From assembly GCF_014202495.1 (NCBI RefSeq), contig NZ_JACHHA010000009.1:25802-89801 (forward strand): DNA of 64,000 nt. Reading direction: 5' to 3'. Source of the stretch: Cerasibacillus quisquiliarum (GTDB lineage: Bacteria > Bacillota > Bacilli > Bacillales > Amphibacillaceae). Shown one piece after another: positions 56,506 through 64,000 of the stretch (its first letter is position 1; the number at the start of each line of letters is the position of its first letter). The notes beneath the pieces were generated by a model that searched no databases, was not told the DNA's origin, and saw nothing but the letters and a program-made list of their open reading frames with translations. The position numbers and the translations under genes are program-made.

Positions 56506-57123
56506 TCACAATTTATTAACGATAGAATGAATGTCACGCGCTTGAGCAATGGCCGATATAACAGCTACACCATCGGCACCTGCTTCTAACACTTGTCCTG
56601 CATTATGCGACGTAATGCCTCCAATTCCAACAATAGGTAATTTAGGATGCAGGTCTCGTAGTGTCTTAATCCACTCTAATCCGACAGGTTTTTTATCAGG
56701 CTTTGTCATTGTTTGAAAAACAGGCCCAGCACCAACATAATTAACATGTTCTAATGAGCTCTGTTCAAGTTCAACTTTGTTTGAGATGGAAAGACCGATT
56801 ATTTTATCTGGAAACATGTCACGGACGATGCTGACAGGTGTATCGTTTTGACCAACATGAACGCCATCTGCGTCAAGCTGTTTGACTAGTGTTAAGTTAT
56901 CATTAACGATAAAAGGAATATGATGCTCTGAGCAAATATTGCGTAATCGCTGGCCTAATTCCAACTGGTCTTTTTCTGACAAGCTCCCTTCTCCTTTTTC
57001 ACGATATTGAAAAATCGTGATTCCGCTTCTAATGGCTTCCCTTAAAATATCTTCAGGTTTTCGTTTGCCACAATCTTGACTTCCCATGATGAAATATTTT
57101 CGTAGACGTTTTTTTAATGTCAT
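56506..57123 (-). CDS. thiE: Thiamine phosphate synthase
   Basis: A 205-residue TIM-barrel enzyme joining HMP diphosphate and thiazole phosphate to thiamine phosphate. Motifs: FQYREKGEGSLS, FIVNDNLTLVKQLDADGVHVGQND and GAGPVFQTMTKPDKKPVGLE, and PIVGIGGITSHNAGQVLEAGADGVAVISAI near the end. ATG 57123 with AAAGGATGATC. Last gene of the thiW-thiD-thiM-thiE operon, six bases after thiM. Confidence 0.95.
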   Translation of the reverse strand: MTLKKRLRKYFIMGSQDCGKRKPEDILREAIRSGITIFQYREKGEGSLSEKDQLELGQRLRNICSEHHIPFIVNDNLTLVKQLDADGVHVGQNDTPVSIVRDMFPDKIIGLSISNKVELEQSSLEHVNYVGAGPVFQTMTKPDKKPVGLEWIKTLRDLHPKLPIVGIGGITSHNAGQVLEAGADGVAVISAIAQARDIHSIVNKL

Positions 57124-57129
57124 CAATGA

Positions 57130-57897
57130 TCATCCTTTCAATTTCTGTATTGGAAATGAAAGAGCGTCAATAAAGTGCGCTTTAAATGTTCCGGGACCAG
57201 TCACAGCGTTTTGAGATGCAGCATATTCCGCCGCTAATCCGTAAAAGGTTACAGCACTTATTAACTGATCCTCAATATGATCATCTGTTGTTAAACAACA
57301 TGCGATAATCGAACCTAATAGACAGCCACCTCCAGTGATTTTTGCTAAATAGGGATGTCCTGTTGTATTTTGAATGATTTTTTTTCCGGTACAAATAATA
57401 TCTGTTTCACCGGTTATGACGATATTTGTATTGTATTTTTGGGCTGCTTTTACAGCCACTTCTTCTATATTTCCTTCACCAACGGAATCGACCCCTTTGA
57501 CTTTCCAAGGGATATCAACAAGGTGCGCGATTTCGCCAGCATTTCCTTTAATGACTGTTGGTCTGATTTTTTTTAACATATGTTTAATCACTTGACTCCG
57601 GTAAGATGTAGCAGCTACACCAACAGGATCGAGCACTACTGGATTATCGAGTTTATTTGCTGTTTGACCGGCAATTATCATACTAGAGATGTTTTCATGG
57701 GATAGTGTACCAACATTAAGAAGGACAGCATCGGCTGATTTAGCTATATCTTGAGCTTCTTTTTCTTCCATGGCCATAACAGGACTCCCGCCAAATGATA
57801 TAACGCCGTTAGCCACAAAATTCATGACGACATAATTAATGAGATGGTGAACTAATGGATTTTTGTCACGCACTTTGTCAATCATTTTTGGATTCAA
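57130..57897 (-). CDS. thiM: Hydroxyethylthiazole kinase
   Basis: A 255-residue ribokinase-like enzyme phosphorylating the salvaged thiazole moiety. VHHLINYVVMNFVANGVISFGGSPVMA is the N-terminal substrate region, VVLDPVGVAATSYR and ITGGGCLLGSIIACCL the anion hole with the catalytic Cys typical of ThiM. TTG start at 57897 after GAGGTGA, inside the thiD 3' end (20-base overlap), so coupled. Confidence 0.94.
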   Translation of the reverse strand: MNPKMIDKVRDKNPLVHHLINYVVMNFVANGVISFGGSPVMAMEEKEAQDIAKSADAVLLNVGTLSHENISSMIIAGQTANKLDNPVVLDPVGVAATSYRSQVIKHMLKKIRPTVIKGNAGEIAHLVDIPWKVKGVDSVGEGNIEEVAVKAAQKYNTNIVITGETDIICTGKKIIQNTTGHPYLAKITGGGCLLGSIIACCLTTDDHIEDQLISAVTFYGLAAEYAASQNAVTGPGTFKAHFIDALSFPIQKLKG

Positions 57898-58702
57898 TTT
57901 GTGTCACCTCATTCATTCTCGGTGCCCAGTGATTCGTCGGACCACTTCCACTTCCTAAATCAAAGGAATATCGAATCGCTTGTGTAATATAATCCTTCGC
58001 TTTAATAACTGCATTGATGAGACTTTCTCCTTGTGCTAAATAAACAGTAATGGCGGCAGATAACGTACAGCCTGTGCCGTGGGAATTTTTCGTATCGATC
58101 CGCTTCGTTGTCAATCGATGGATTTGTTCACCATCATATAAGAAATCTGTAGCATCACCAGAATAATGTCCCCCCTTAACGAGAGCTGCATGTGCACCAT
58201 AAATGTTTACAATCAACTTAGCTGCTTGCTTCATATCATCTTCAGTTTGAATGGATATTCCTGTTATCACTTCTGCTTCAGGTATATTAGGTGTAACAAC
58301 ATACGTTAAAGGTAATAATTCATCTCGTAAATATTGTTGTGATTCTTTAGCAATTAATGGGTCACCACTAGCTGCAACCATGACAGGGTCCATGACATAT
58401 GGTACATTTAGCGACTCTATCTTTTTTTTAATGACTTGCATCATATCAATATGAGTAATCATGCCGGTTTTGAAGGCGTGGATTGGCATATCATTAATAA
58501 CTGAATCGAGTTGTTTTTCAATCATATCTATTGGTATGTGATGAACGGCTTGAACTCCGGTTGTATTTTGTGCCACGACAGATGTGATCACTGACATCCC
58601 GTATGTTTTAAGTTCTTGGAATGTTTTTAAATCGGCGTGAATGCCTGCTCCCCCACTTGGATCTGTTCCAGCAATCGTCAATGCACATTTAACTTGTTTC
58701 AT
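57878..58702 (-). CDS. thiD: Hydroxymethylpyrimidine (phosphate) kinase
   Basis: A 274-residue ribokinase-family enzyme making HMP diphosphate. N-terminal ALTIAGTDPSGGAGIHADLKTFQ, YVMDPVMVAASGDPL and the catalytic NSHGTGCTLSAAI loop are diagnostic. AGGAGG precedes the ATG. It follows thiW by 24 bases. Confidence 0.95.
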   Translation of the reverse strand: MKQVKCALTIAGTDPSGGAGIHADLKTFQELKTYGMSVITSVVAQNTTGVQAVHHIPIDMIEKQLDSVINDMPIHAFKTGMITHIDMMQVIKKKIESLNVPYVMDPVMVAASGDPLIAKESQQYLRDELLPLTYVVTPNIPEAEVITGISIQTEDDMKQAAKLIVNIYGAHAALVKGGHYSGDATDFLYDGEQIHRLTTKRIDTKNSHGTGCTLSAAITVYLAQGESLINAVIKAKDYITQAIRYSFDLGSGSGPTNHWAPRMNEVTQIESKND

Positions 58703-58726
58703 GGATTAATACCTCCTAGAATGTTG

Positions 58727-59227
58727 TTATTTCAAATGAAATGACTTCAATTGCTGAGTAGATTTCATACGTAAAATAATAAATAAACCAATCAACGCTC
58801 CTGATATACTACTCGTTAAGAATGATGGGAAAAAGAAGAGTGCTCCCAAAGTCGTTCCCATAAATAATTTGGCAAACGGAACAGCAAACAGTGAAGCAAT
58901 GATCCCTGTACCGAATGCTTCACCGACAGCCGCCCAGGTCAATTTGTTTGTTTTTTGATAGAAATATCCTGCTAGAAGTGCTCCGATCATGCCGCCTGGA
59001 AAGGCAAGTAATGTACCAAGACCAAATACATTTCGGATAAGACCGATCATAAAGGCAATTATTGTGGCTCTTATAGGACCTAACATAACTACTGCTATTA
59101 CGTTTACGGCATGTTGAACAGGATATGCTTTAGCAATACCTGCTGGAAACCAAAGAAATTGCGAACCTAGAACGCCGATAGCTATTAATATCGCCATCAT
59201 TGTCATCAGTCTTGTACGCTGATGCAT
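58727..59227 (-). CDS. thiW: ThiW, ECF-type S component for thiazole uptake
   Basis: A 166-residue protein with about five transmembrane helices; LIAIGVLGSQFLWFPAGIAKAYPVQHAVNVI and GLGTLLAFPGGMIGALLAGYFY (both quoted in part of the conserved region) match ThiW. It would bind hydroxyethylthiazole and use a shared ECF energising module encoded elsewhere. It is the first gene behind the TPP riboswitch and terminator; AAAGGAG precedes the ATG. Confidence 0.92.
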   Translation of the reverse strand: MHQRTRLMTMMAILIAIGVLGSQFLWFPAGIAKAYPVQHAVNVIAVVMLGPIRATIIAFMIGLIRNVFGLGTLLAFPGGMIGALLAGYFYQKTNKLTWAAVGEAFGTGIIASLFAVPFAKLFMGTTLGALFFFPSFLTSSISGALIGLFIILRMKSTQQLKSFHLK

Positions 59228-59253
59228 GCCATCACTCCTTTCATTGTGAATAA

Positions 59254-59287
59254 CAAAAAAGCCAGATTCATTGTTATGAACCTGGCT
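59254..59287 (-). terminator. Riboswitch-controlled terminator of the thi operon
   Basis: On the minus strand AGCCAG-G...CTGGCT forms the stem followed by T6, between the TPP aptamer and thiW. It is the expression platform: TPP binding should favour termination. Confidence 0.85.
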
Positions 59288-59329
59288 GATGTCATATACA
59301 TATTGAAATAGGTAAGCATGAGCTCTCCG

Positions 59330-59424
59330 ACTACTTCCCTACGCTGGTATTAACCAGATCAGGTCCATAAGAGTTAGAAAACAACGGTTTTCCTCTCAGC
59401 CCTCATTAGGGCACCCCTAGTAGC
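59330..59424 (-). ncRNA. TPP (thi-box) riboswitch
   Basis: Read on the minus strand: GGGGTGCCC, GGGCTGAGAGG and, further on, GACCTGATCTGGTTAATACC followed by AGCGTAGGGAAG, all canonical TPP-aptamer segments. P1 closes with GCTACT (59424-59419) and AGTAGT (59335-59330). It controls thiW-thiD-thiM-thiE through the downstream terminator. Confidence 0.97.
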
Positions 59425-59612
59425 ATGTCATATTTCTATTCAATTACTGTTAGCGTACCATAAGAAAGCGCTTTTGTCATTCTCTTCATTTCGTATATGT
59501 ATAGATATGAAACAGTGAGTGATAGACGTTATAAAAAACTAAATTGAACGCAATATGATGTATGTTCTGTTAATATGAAATAAGAGAATAGCTCCATTAG
59601 AAAGGTGATTTT

Positions 59613-60652
59613 ATGGAAGTATTATCGATTGAAAATGTAGCGAAACATGAAAAAGATACAACATTGTTTCCTTCGTTTGATTTAAAAAATATAAGCAACA
59701 TAGCATCGCCATTTATTCAAGTTTAAATGTCCGTCAAGCGTTGTTAAATATGTTCATTGGTAAAACCACAGTTGCACCTGGGAAGATTTTTGTCAATCAT
59801 GAAAGTATAGTGGCAAATAAACGTCATTATTTATCACAAATCGCTGTTTGTTTTTTTGATGAAGGGATGTATGAACGGTTGACAGTGATCGATTGTATGA
59901 AATTTTATCGAGACCTTTATCAATCTAAACAAACGTTTGATTATATTTTACAATTGACCCAGTTAGAAGAGAAAAAGTATCACAAGATTAGTAAATTAAC
60001 TTTTTCTGAACGAAGACGGATTCAATTTGCGCGGATGTTGCTTCAAAATGTTGCACTTTATATATTTGAAGAAGCCGATTTGAATGTTGATTTAGAAACA
60101 AAGCGTGTTTTTTCTACCATCATCGATACATTAAAACAAGATCAAAAAGCGATTTTAATTTTGACGGGGAATATGGAAAATGCCATCACGTTGGCAGATA
60201 ATGTGTATCGTTTAGATGAGAATGGTCTCCATCAAATAGAAATAGATGAGGATGAGACTGAAGAAACAGACAAAGAAGTAACTGAACTAGATGAAAGTGG
60301 TGAACAAGCATTTCAATTTAATAAAATACCGACTAAAGTGAATGAAAAAATTGTTTTATTTGATCCGCCTGAAATTGATTACATAGAGAGCAAAAATGGC
60401 CAGGCATATTTATTTATTAAAGGAGAGGCTTTTCCAACGTCTTTTACATTAAATGAATTAGAGGAGCGATTAAAACATTTTGGTTTTTTTAGATGTCATC
60501 GTTCATATATTGTTAATTTACAAAAAGTTCGTGAAGTGATCATGTGGACGAGAAATAGTTTTAATTTAATTTTAGATGATCAAGCGAAATCTTCTATACC
60601 GTTATCAAAGGCAAAAATGGCTCAATTAAAAGAAATGTTGGGCCTAAAATAA
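59613..60652 (+). pseudogene. LytTR-family regulator with degenerate ABC-like domain, frameshifted at an A6 run
   Basis: ATG 59613 (after AAAGGTGA) opens EVLSIENVAKHEKDTTLFPS and stops at 59724. The -1-shifted frame continues HSIAIYSSLNVRQALLNMFI and runs to 60652. Joined, they give about 346 residues: an N-terminal degenerate ABC ATPase-like domain (residues ~1-210; LTFSERRRIQFARMLLQNVALYIFEEADL resembles signature plus Walker B) and a C-terminal LytTR DNA-binding domain (~240-346; IDYIESKNGQAYLFIKG, FFRCHRSYIVNLQKV). One extra A in the A6 tract at 59684-59689 restores the frame. It may be a true frameshift, a read error, or programmed slippage. An ABC exporter it probably controls follows. 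Confidence 0.8.
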
Positions 60653-60705
60653 GCTCCAATCACCCTGAAAAATGCTCCATTCATGGAAAATATGCTGCCA
60701 AATCA
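60653..60705 (+). promoter_or_regulatory. Three phased direct repeats, candidate LytTR operators
   Basis: GCTCCAATCA (60653), GCTCCATTCA (60674) and GCTGCCAAATCA (60694) lie 21 and 20 bases apart, two helical turns, between the LytTR regulator and the ABC genes. LytTR regulators typically bind direct repeats with such spacing. A related GCTCCATTA is at 59591, before the regulator itself. Confidence 0.6.
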
Positions 60706-60759
60706 ACGTTTTTCCTCTATTCTAGATTTACAAGCAAATGGAAATCACGAGGAGGAAAA

Positions 60760-61611
60760 ATGGTGGAACAAATGATTAAAGTGAAGTCATTAGCAAAAAT
60801 TTTTGGCAATCAACCCGCATTAGAAGATGTTCATTTTGAAGTAAACAAAGGGGAAACATTTGGATTTTTAGGACCAAGTGGTTCTGGAAAAACGACAACG
60901 ATTAAGATTTTAACTGGCCAATTAAAAGCTACTTCAGGAGAAGCATATGTGTTTGATCAGCCTGCTGCTTTATTAAATAAACCACAATATCGGAAAAAAT
61001 TTGGTGTTGTAACAGATAATAGTGACCTTTATGATCGTTTATCGATTTATGATAATTTAAAACTTTTTTGTGACCTTTATGATGTGCCTGCAAAACGAAT
61101 CAATGACGTGTTAGAAATGGTGAACTTAGGGAATGAGCAGAAAAAAATTGTTTCAAAACTGTCTAAAGGGATGAAACAAAGGGTACAATTAGCAAGAGCA
61201 TTCTTACATGAACCAGAGCTACTGTTTTTAGATGAACCGACATCTGCATTAGACCCAGCAAATTCTAAGCATATTCATGATGGCCTTCGTGAGTTGACGA
61301 AGAAAGGTACAACCATCTTTTTAACAACGCATGATATGCATGAAGCAGAGATATTATGTGATCGCGTTGCATTTCTTCATAAAGGGAAAATCCAGCTACT
61401 CGATGAACCAAAAAAGCTTCGCCGTCAATTTTCAGATGCTTCCTTACAAGTCTTATTAAAGGATGGACGTGAGCTATCAATACCAGGAGGGCCTGAAGGA
61501 GCACAGGCATTATATGATTATATGCAGGCGGATCAAGTTGTGTCTATTCATACGAATGAACCAACATTAGGAGATATTTTTGTTGAAATGACAGGGAGGG
61601 AACTTGTATGA
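60760..61611 (+). CDS. ABC transporter ATPase (exporter)
   Basis: A 283-residue ATPase: Walker A GPSGSGKTTTIKILTG (near residues 40-55), signature LSKGMKQRVQLARAFL and Walker B LLFLDEPTSALDP, H-loop THDMHEAE. The C-terminal extension (~225-283) and DIFVEMTGREL are typical of CcmA/NatA-type exporters. ATG after GAGGAGG. Its stop overlaps the permease start (ATGA). The adjacent LytTR regulator suggests control by a drug or peptide signal. Confidence 0.9.
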   Translation: MVEQMIKVKSLAKIFGNQPALEDVHFEVNKGETFGFLGPSGSGKTTTIKILTGQLKATSGEAYVFDQPAALLNKPQYRKKFGVVTDNSDLYDRLSIYDNLKLFCDLYDVPAKRINDVLEMVNLGNEQKKIVSKLSKGMKQRVQLARAFLHEPELLFLDEPTSALDPANSKHIHDGLRELTKKGTTIFLTTHDMHEAEILCDRVAFLHKGKIQLLDEPKKLRRQFSDASLQVLLKDGRELSIPGGPEGAQALYDYMQADQVVSIHTNEPTLGDIFVEMTGRELV

Positions 61612-62321
61612 CTTTTTCAATGAAACGTGTGGCGGCTATATTTAATAAGGATTTGAAAGATTTATCGAGGAATATGTATGTTTCCACATCGATTCTAATA
61701 CCGTTAGTGTTGGCAGCGATATATGGAAGAATGGCTGATGAACTTTCCATAGACACCTATTATCTAGTTATTAATCTTGCTTTTACAATGACAGCTACAT
61801 TTATTCAATGTGCCATCATTGCTGAGGAGAAAGAGAAGAACACATTACGTGGATTGATGTTATCACCTGCTACAGTTGTGGAAGTTTTTATTGGTAAAAG
61901 TTTAGTTGCTTTCTCATTAACTGCATTGACGATTATTGTATCCTGCTTATTTATGGAGTACAATCCGGAAAATATTGTCTTAGTTGCTGTTGGAATGATT
62001 GTTTCTACTTTGTTTTATCTCGCATTAGGGACATTGTTTGGTTTATTAGCAAGGACCGTTGTAGAAGCATCGGTTATTATTATGCCTGTCGTGTTCTTGC
62101 TTGGATTTGGCTCTTTAATCGAATCGTTTATAGATAAATATCCATTTTTACGCGTAGCGGAATACCTACCGAACTTACAAATCATTGACTTAGCTTCAAA
62201 AGTACAAGCGGGGTCTGGTTTAGCAGATGTATGGCCGCATCTAGGTATCATGATCATTTGGTTTCTTCTTACCTCACTCATCACCATTGTTGTTTTTAAA
62301 AAGAAAGAAATCGATGTTTAG
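61608..62321 (+). CDS. ABC-2 type transporter permease
   Basis: A 237-residue membrane protein with six helices, starting with the cytoplasmic AAIFNKDLKDLSRNMYV segment typical of ABC-2 permeases; EEKEKNTLRGLMLSPATVVEVFIGK is the conserved loop. It pairs with the ATPase just upstream as an exporter of unknown substrate. Confidence 0.9.
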   Translation: MTFSMKRVAAIFNKDLKDLSRNMYVSTSILIPLVLAAIYGRMADELSIDTYYLVINLAFTMTATFIQCAIIAEEKEKNTLRGLMLSPATVVEVFIGKSLVAFSLTALTIIVSCLFMEYNPENIVLVAVGMIVSTLFYLALGTLFGLLARTVVEASVIIMPVVFLLGFGSLIESFIDKYPFLRVAEYLPNLQIIDLASKVQAGSGLADVWPHLGIMIIWFLLTSLITIVVFKKKEIDV

Positions 62322-62347
62322 AGTTTAATATGATATCTGTTTAAGAA

Positions 62348-62384
62348 GAAAACCACCATTTTTACTAACAGATGGTGGTTTTGG
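62348..62384. terminator. Bidirectional terminator
   Basis: AAAACCACCAT and ATGGTGGTTTT arms around about 13 bases, between the convergent ABC permease and zinc-ribbon genes. Confidence 0.85.
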
Positions 62385-62392
62385 TAATATTT

Positions 62393-63244
62393 TTATAAAA
62401 GATTTGTCGATAATCCGATATGTTTAAGTAATAAACTATTGATAAGAATATTAATGGCACCAATTAAAAACGCTGTCCCAACACCATAATAAATTCGTTG
62501 TGGGTGACTCGTTAGTTTGTCATAAACTAATAAAGCTGGTACTAATGATAAATATAATTGTACAGTTCCGCCTAATAATGAATTGGCAAGCATACCTACT
62601 GATAAAGCACCTAGAAGAATCACAACGATATTTAGCACGAGAAACGGTATCGATAAACTACTAAACTGGATAAACAATTGTTTAGGATTTAACTCTAATT
62701 TAGCAGTCTTAAATATGATGAGTAAACTTCCGTAAGAGATACCAAATGCGATAGCACCGACGAGAATCATTTTAAGGACAATATTAAAAAACTCCCCAGC
62801 TCCAGAATAGCCATAATCATAGCCTCCAAAGCTACCGAGCATGTCTTCTAATTCTCCAAAAATTCCTCCCATAGCCGTATTCAATGTAAAGTAATATCCT
62901 AATGAAAGCGTTAGAACAAAAAGGGAGACACTTACAATACTAAATACGAGATGTTTATCATGTAGTTGAAGGGATTTCGTTGGATTTTTTAGTAGTTCTA
63001 CAAAGAACTTCCAATAGGATCCTAGGCCTTTCTTAATATTATCTAATGTTTCATTAGAAGTTGATTCTGCTTGTTGACTAGTAACTGTTGCTGCAACTTC
63101 GTTAGATTTGTCGGTGTGGGTATTCTCATTCGGGGTTTGTGCATGTTGTTCTTCACTGTGATTTATTTCCTGAATCAACTGACCACAATTCTCACAGGTC
63201 GATCCAGACTGTTGTTGGTGATTACAATTAGAACAAATAATCAT
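62393..63244 (-). CDS. Zinc-ribbon membrane protein of unknown function
   Basis: A 283-residue protein. An N-terminal zinc ribbon has Cys4, Cys7, Cys17 and Cys20; a polar Gln/Glu/Thr-rich linker (~25-80) follows; then five or six transmembrane helices (VFSIVSVSLFVLTLSLGYYF, MILVGAIAFGISYGSLLIIF, LVLNIVVILLGALSVGMLA). Zinc-ribbon plus multi-helix proteins are common in bacilli without known function. AGGAGG precedes the ATG. Confidence 0.8.
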   Translation of the reverse strand: MIICSNCNHQQQSGSTCENCGQLIQEINHSEEQHAQTPNENTHTDKSNEVAATVTSQQAESTSNETLDNIKKGLGSYWKFFVELLKNPTKSLQLHDKHLVFSIVSVSLFVLTLSLGYYFTLNTAMGGIFGELEDMLGSFGGYDYGYSGAGEFFNIVLKMILVGAIAFGISYGSLLIIFKTAKLELNPKQLFIQFSSLSIPFLVLNIVVILLGALSVGMLANSLLGGTVQLYLSLVPALLVYDKLTSHPQRIYYGVGTAFLIGAINILINSLLLKHIGLSTNLL

Positions 63245-63459
63245 TATGATGACCTCCTTCTTTATTACGCTCTACTATATTTATGACAAAATTATGAAAG
63301 TAGAACGATAATTGTATAATATATTAAAATTTTAAATAACTCAAGTGAAGAAAGTCCTATTTTTAAATCGTTATTAGATGTTTAACATACGATTTAGATT
63401 GAAAATGAATACTTCTAGTAAAGCAAGTTAAAAATATGGTGAAGTCAATCATCATGTTG

Positions 63460-63714
63460 TCAGCTTTTGATCGCTCTTTTTGTAAATAAGGTTATGAGTG
63501 ACAATGTGATAGCAACTATAAACATACCGAGAGAAATAACTAAGATTCCAATACCTGTAAACCCACCGATTAATAATGAAATAAATACGGAAGAAATCGT
63601 TGTTAGATAGAGTGATATGAGACATGATTTTCTGTCTTTAATTAAAAAGATCCCAATGGTATAAATGATTAGATTGATTCCAACACCTAATAATAACGGA
63701 ATCAATATATCCAT
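63460..63714 (-). CDS. YesK-like small membrane protein
   Basis: An 84-residue protein with three helices (residues ~3-22, 32-50, 53-76), including IPLLLGVGINLIIYTIGIFL and FTGIGILVISLGMFIVAITL. Size, topology and the Gly-rich third segment resemble YesK proteins; the function is unknown. Two adjacent ATG codons (63717, 63714) follow AGGAGGTGCG; the second has slightly better spacing. Confidence 0.65.
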   Translation of the reverse strand: MDILIPLLLGVGINLIIYTIGIFLIKDRKSCLISLYLTTISSVFISLLIGGFTGIGILVISLGMFIVAITLSLITLFTKRAIKS

Positions 63715-63848
63715 CATCGCACCTCCTGCACTTTGTATTCAATATATTCTAACATATGATAATTAAATATTAAAATATTTCAAAATAGGTTTTCGTTAAT
63801 AAACTTAACGCCATTTAGTAAGTAGCTTAGGTGAAAGATAAAAAAACG

Positions 63849-64000
63849 AGGCTGTGACAAAACCACTGAAAGATGAAAAAACTATTTTTGTTCACTTTTT
63901 CCTTTTCCTAATGATCATGACAGTACGTGAATGATTGATAGAGCGAGCTGGGATTTGTTTATACTATTGTCGGGAATTATTCGCTATCGTTTGAACTTTT
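63849..64000. repeat. Edge of a second copy of the intergenic GGCTGGGACAAAA-type element
   Basis: AGGCTGTGACAAAACC at 63849-63864 matches the right end of the 30719-30980 element (minus strand) at 15 of 16 bases. The rest runs to the window edge without coding capacity, so the other end cannot be seen. The region 63718-63848 holds only the YesK-like gene leader. Confidence 0.5.

Noticed and set aside
59480..59560. ECF-type promoter TGAAAC...CGTT before the LytTR gene
   Set aside because: The spacer is 13 bases, too short for SigW-type promoters.

Overview
The window is chromosomal DNA of a low-GC, Gram-positive, endospore-forming member of the Bacillaceae. Gene content and synteny support this: rocF-sigW-rsiW-cdaA-cdaR-glmM in Bacillus order, a gerA-type germinant receptor operon, a SleL/YaaH-like cortex hydrolase, a Spo0E-family phosphatase, strong AGGAGG ribosome binding sites and frequent GTG/TTG starts. 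An operon for the lower mevalonate pathway separates it from B. subtilis, which uses the MEP route, and recalls halotolerant genera such as Oceanobacillus and Virgibacillus (inference only).

Layout. 1-2.7 kb: mvaK1 (3' end), mvaD, mvaK2. 3.1-9.3 kb: rocF, a 51-residue Spo0E-like gene, the sigW/rsiW stress module, and cdaA-cdaR-glmM (c-di-AMP and cell-wall precursor). glmS does not follow; an HssRS-like two-component system, a putative HExxH metalloprotein and an S9 peptidase do. 14.6-18.7 kb: ger operon A-C-small D-B. 18.8-19.7 kb: peroxiredoxin plus a small winged-helix protein. 19.78-20.14 kb: seven tandem 52-55 bp hairpin units. 20.6-25.2 kb: brnQ, pabB-pabC fusion, GrpB-family gene, RluA-type pseudouridine synthase. 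25.5-29.1 kb (minus): BmrA-like ABC exporter and an N-terminally truncated MMPL transporter. 29.3-34.2 kb: LysM-GH18 hydrolase, YaiI/YqxD gene, Ca2+-type P-ATPase. 34.4-37.7 kb (minus): hom-thrC-thrB. 38.0-42.4 kb: YndM-like protein, then a signalling operon of a GGDEF protein, CheX, and a globin-coupled chemoreceptor that also carries a C-terminal zinc-binding CZB domain. 43.3-44.8 kb: NarL-type two-component system. 45.0-48.4 kb (minus): nosD-nosL-nosY-nosF without nosZ, with two strong palindromes. 48.6-54.7 kb: AAA ATPase, MFS pseudogene with an internal deletion, DUF3900-like gene, AI-2E family protein, intact MFS transporter. 55.0-59.4 kb: YisP-like prenyl enzyme, a Gly/Pro-rich protein, and the TPP-riboswitch-controlled thiW-thiD-thiM-thiE salvage operon. 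59.6-62.3 kb: LytTR regulator frameshifted at an A6 tract, followed by an ABC exporter behind three helically phased repeats. 62.4-64 kb: zinc-ribbon membrane protein, YesK-like protein, and the edge of a repeated intergenic element.

The features most worth following up are the tandem hairpin array, whose variants keep pairing only in plus-strand RNA; the globin-MA-CZB receptor in an operon with CheX and a GGDEF protein; the nosZ-less nos cluster with its palindromes; and the LytTR gene with an A6 frameshift next to its likely target promoter. No transposase, prophage, CRISPR array, tRNA or rRNA gene was seen.
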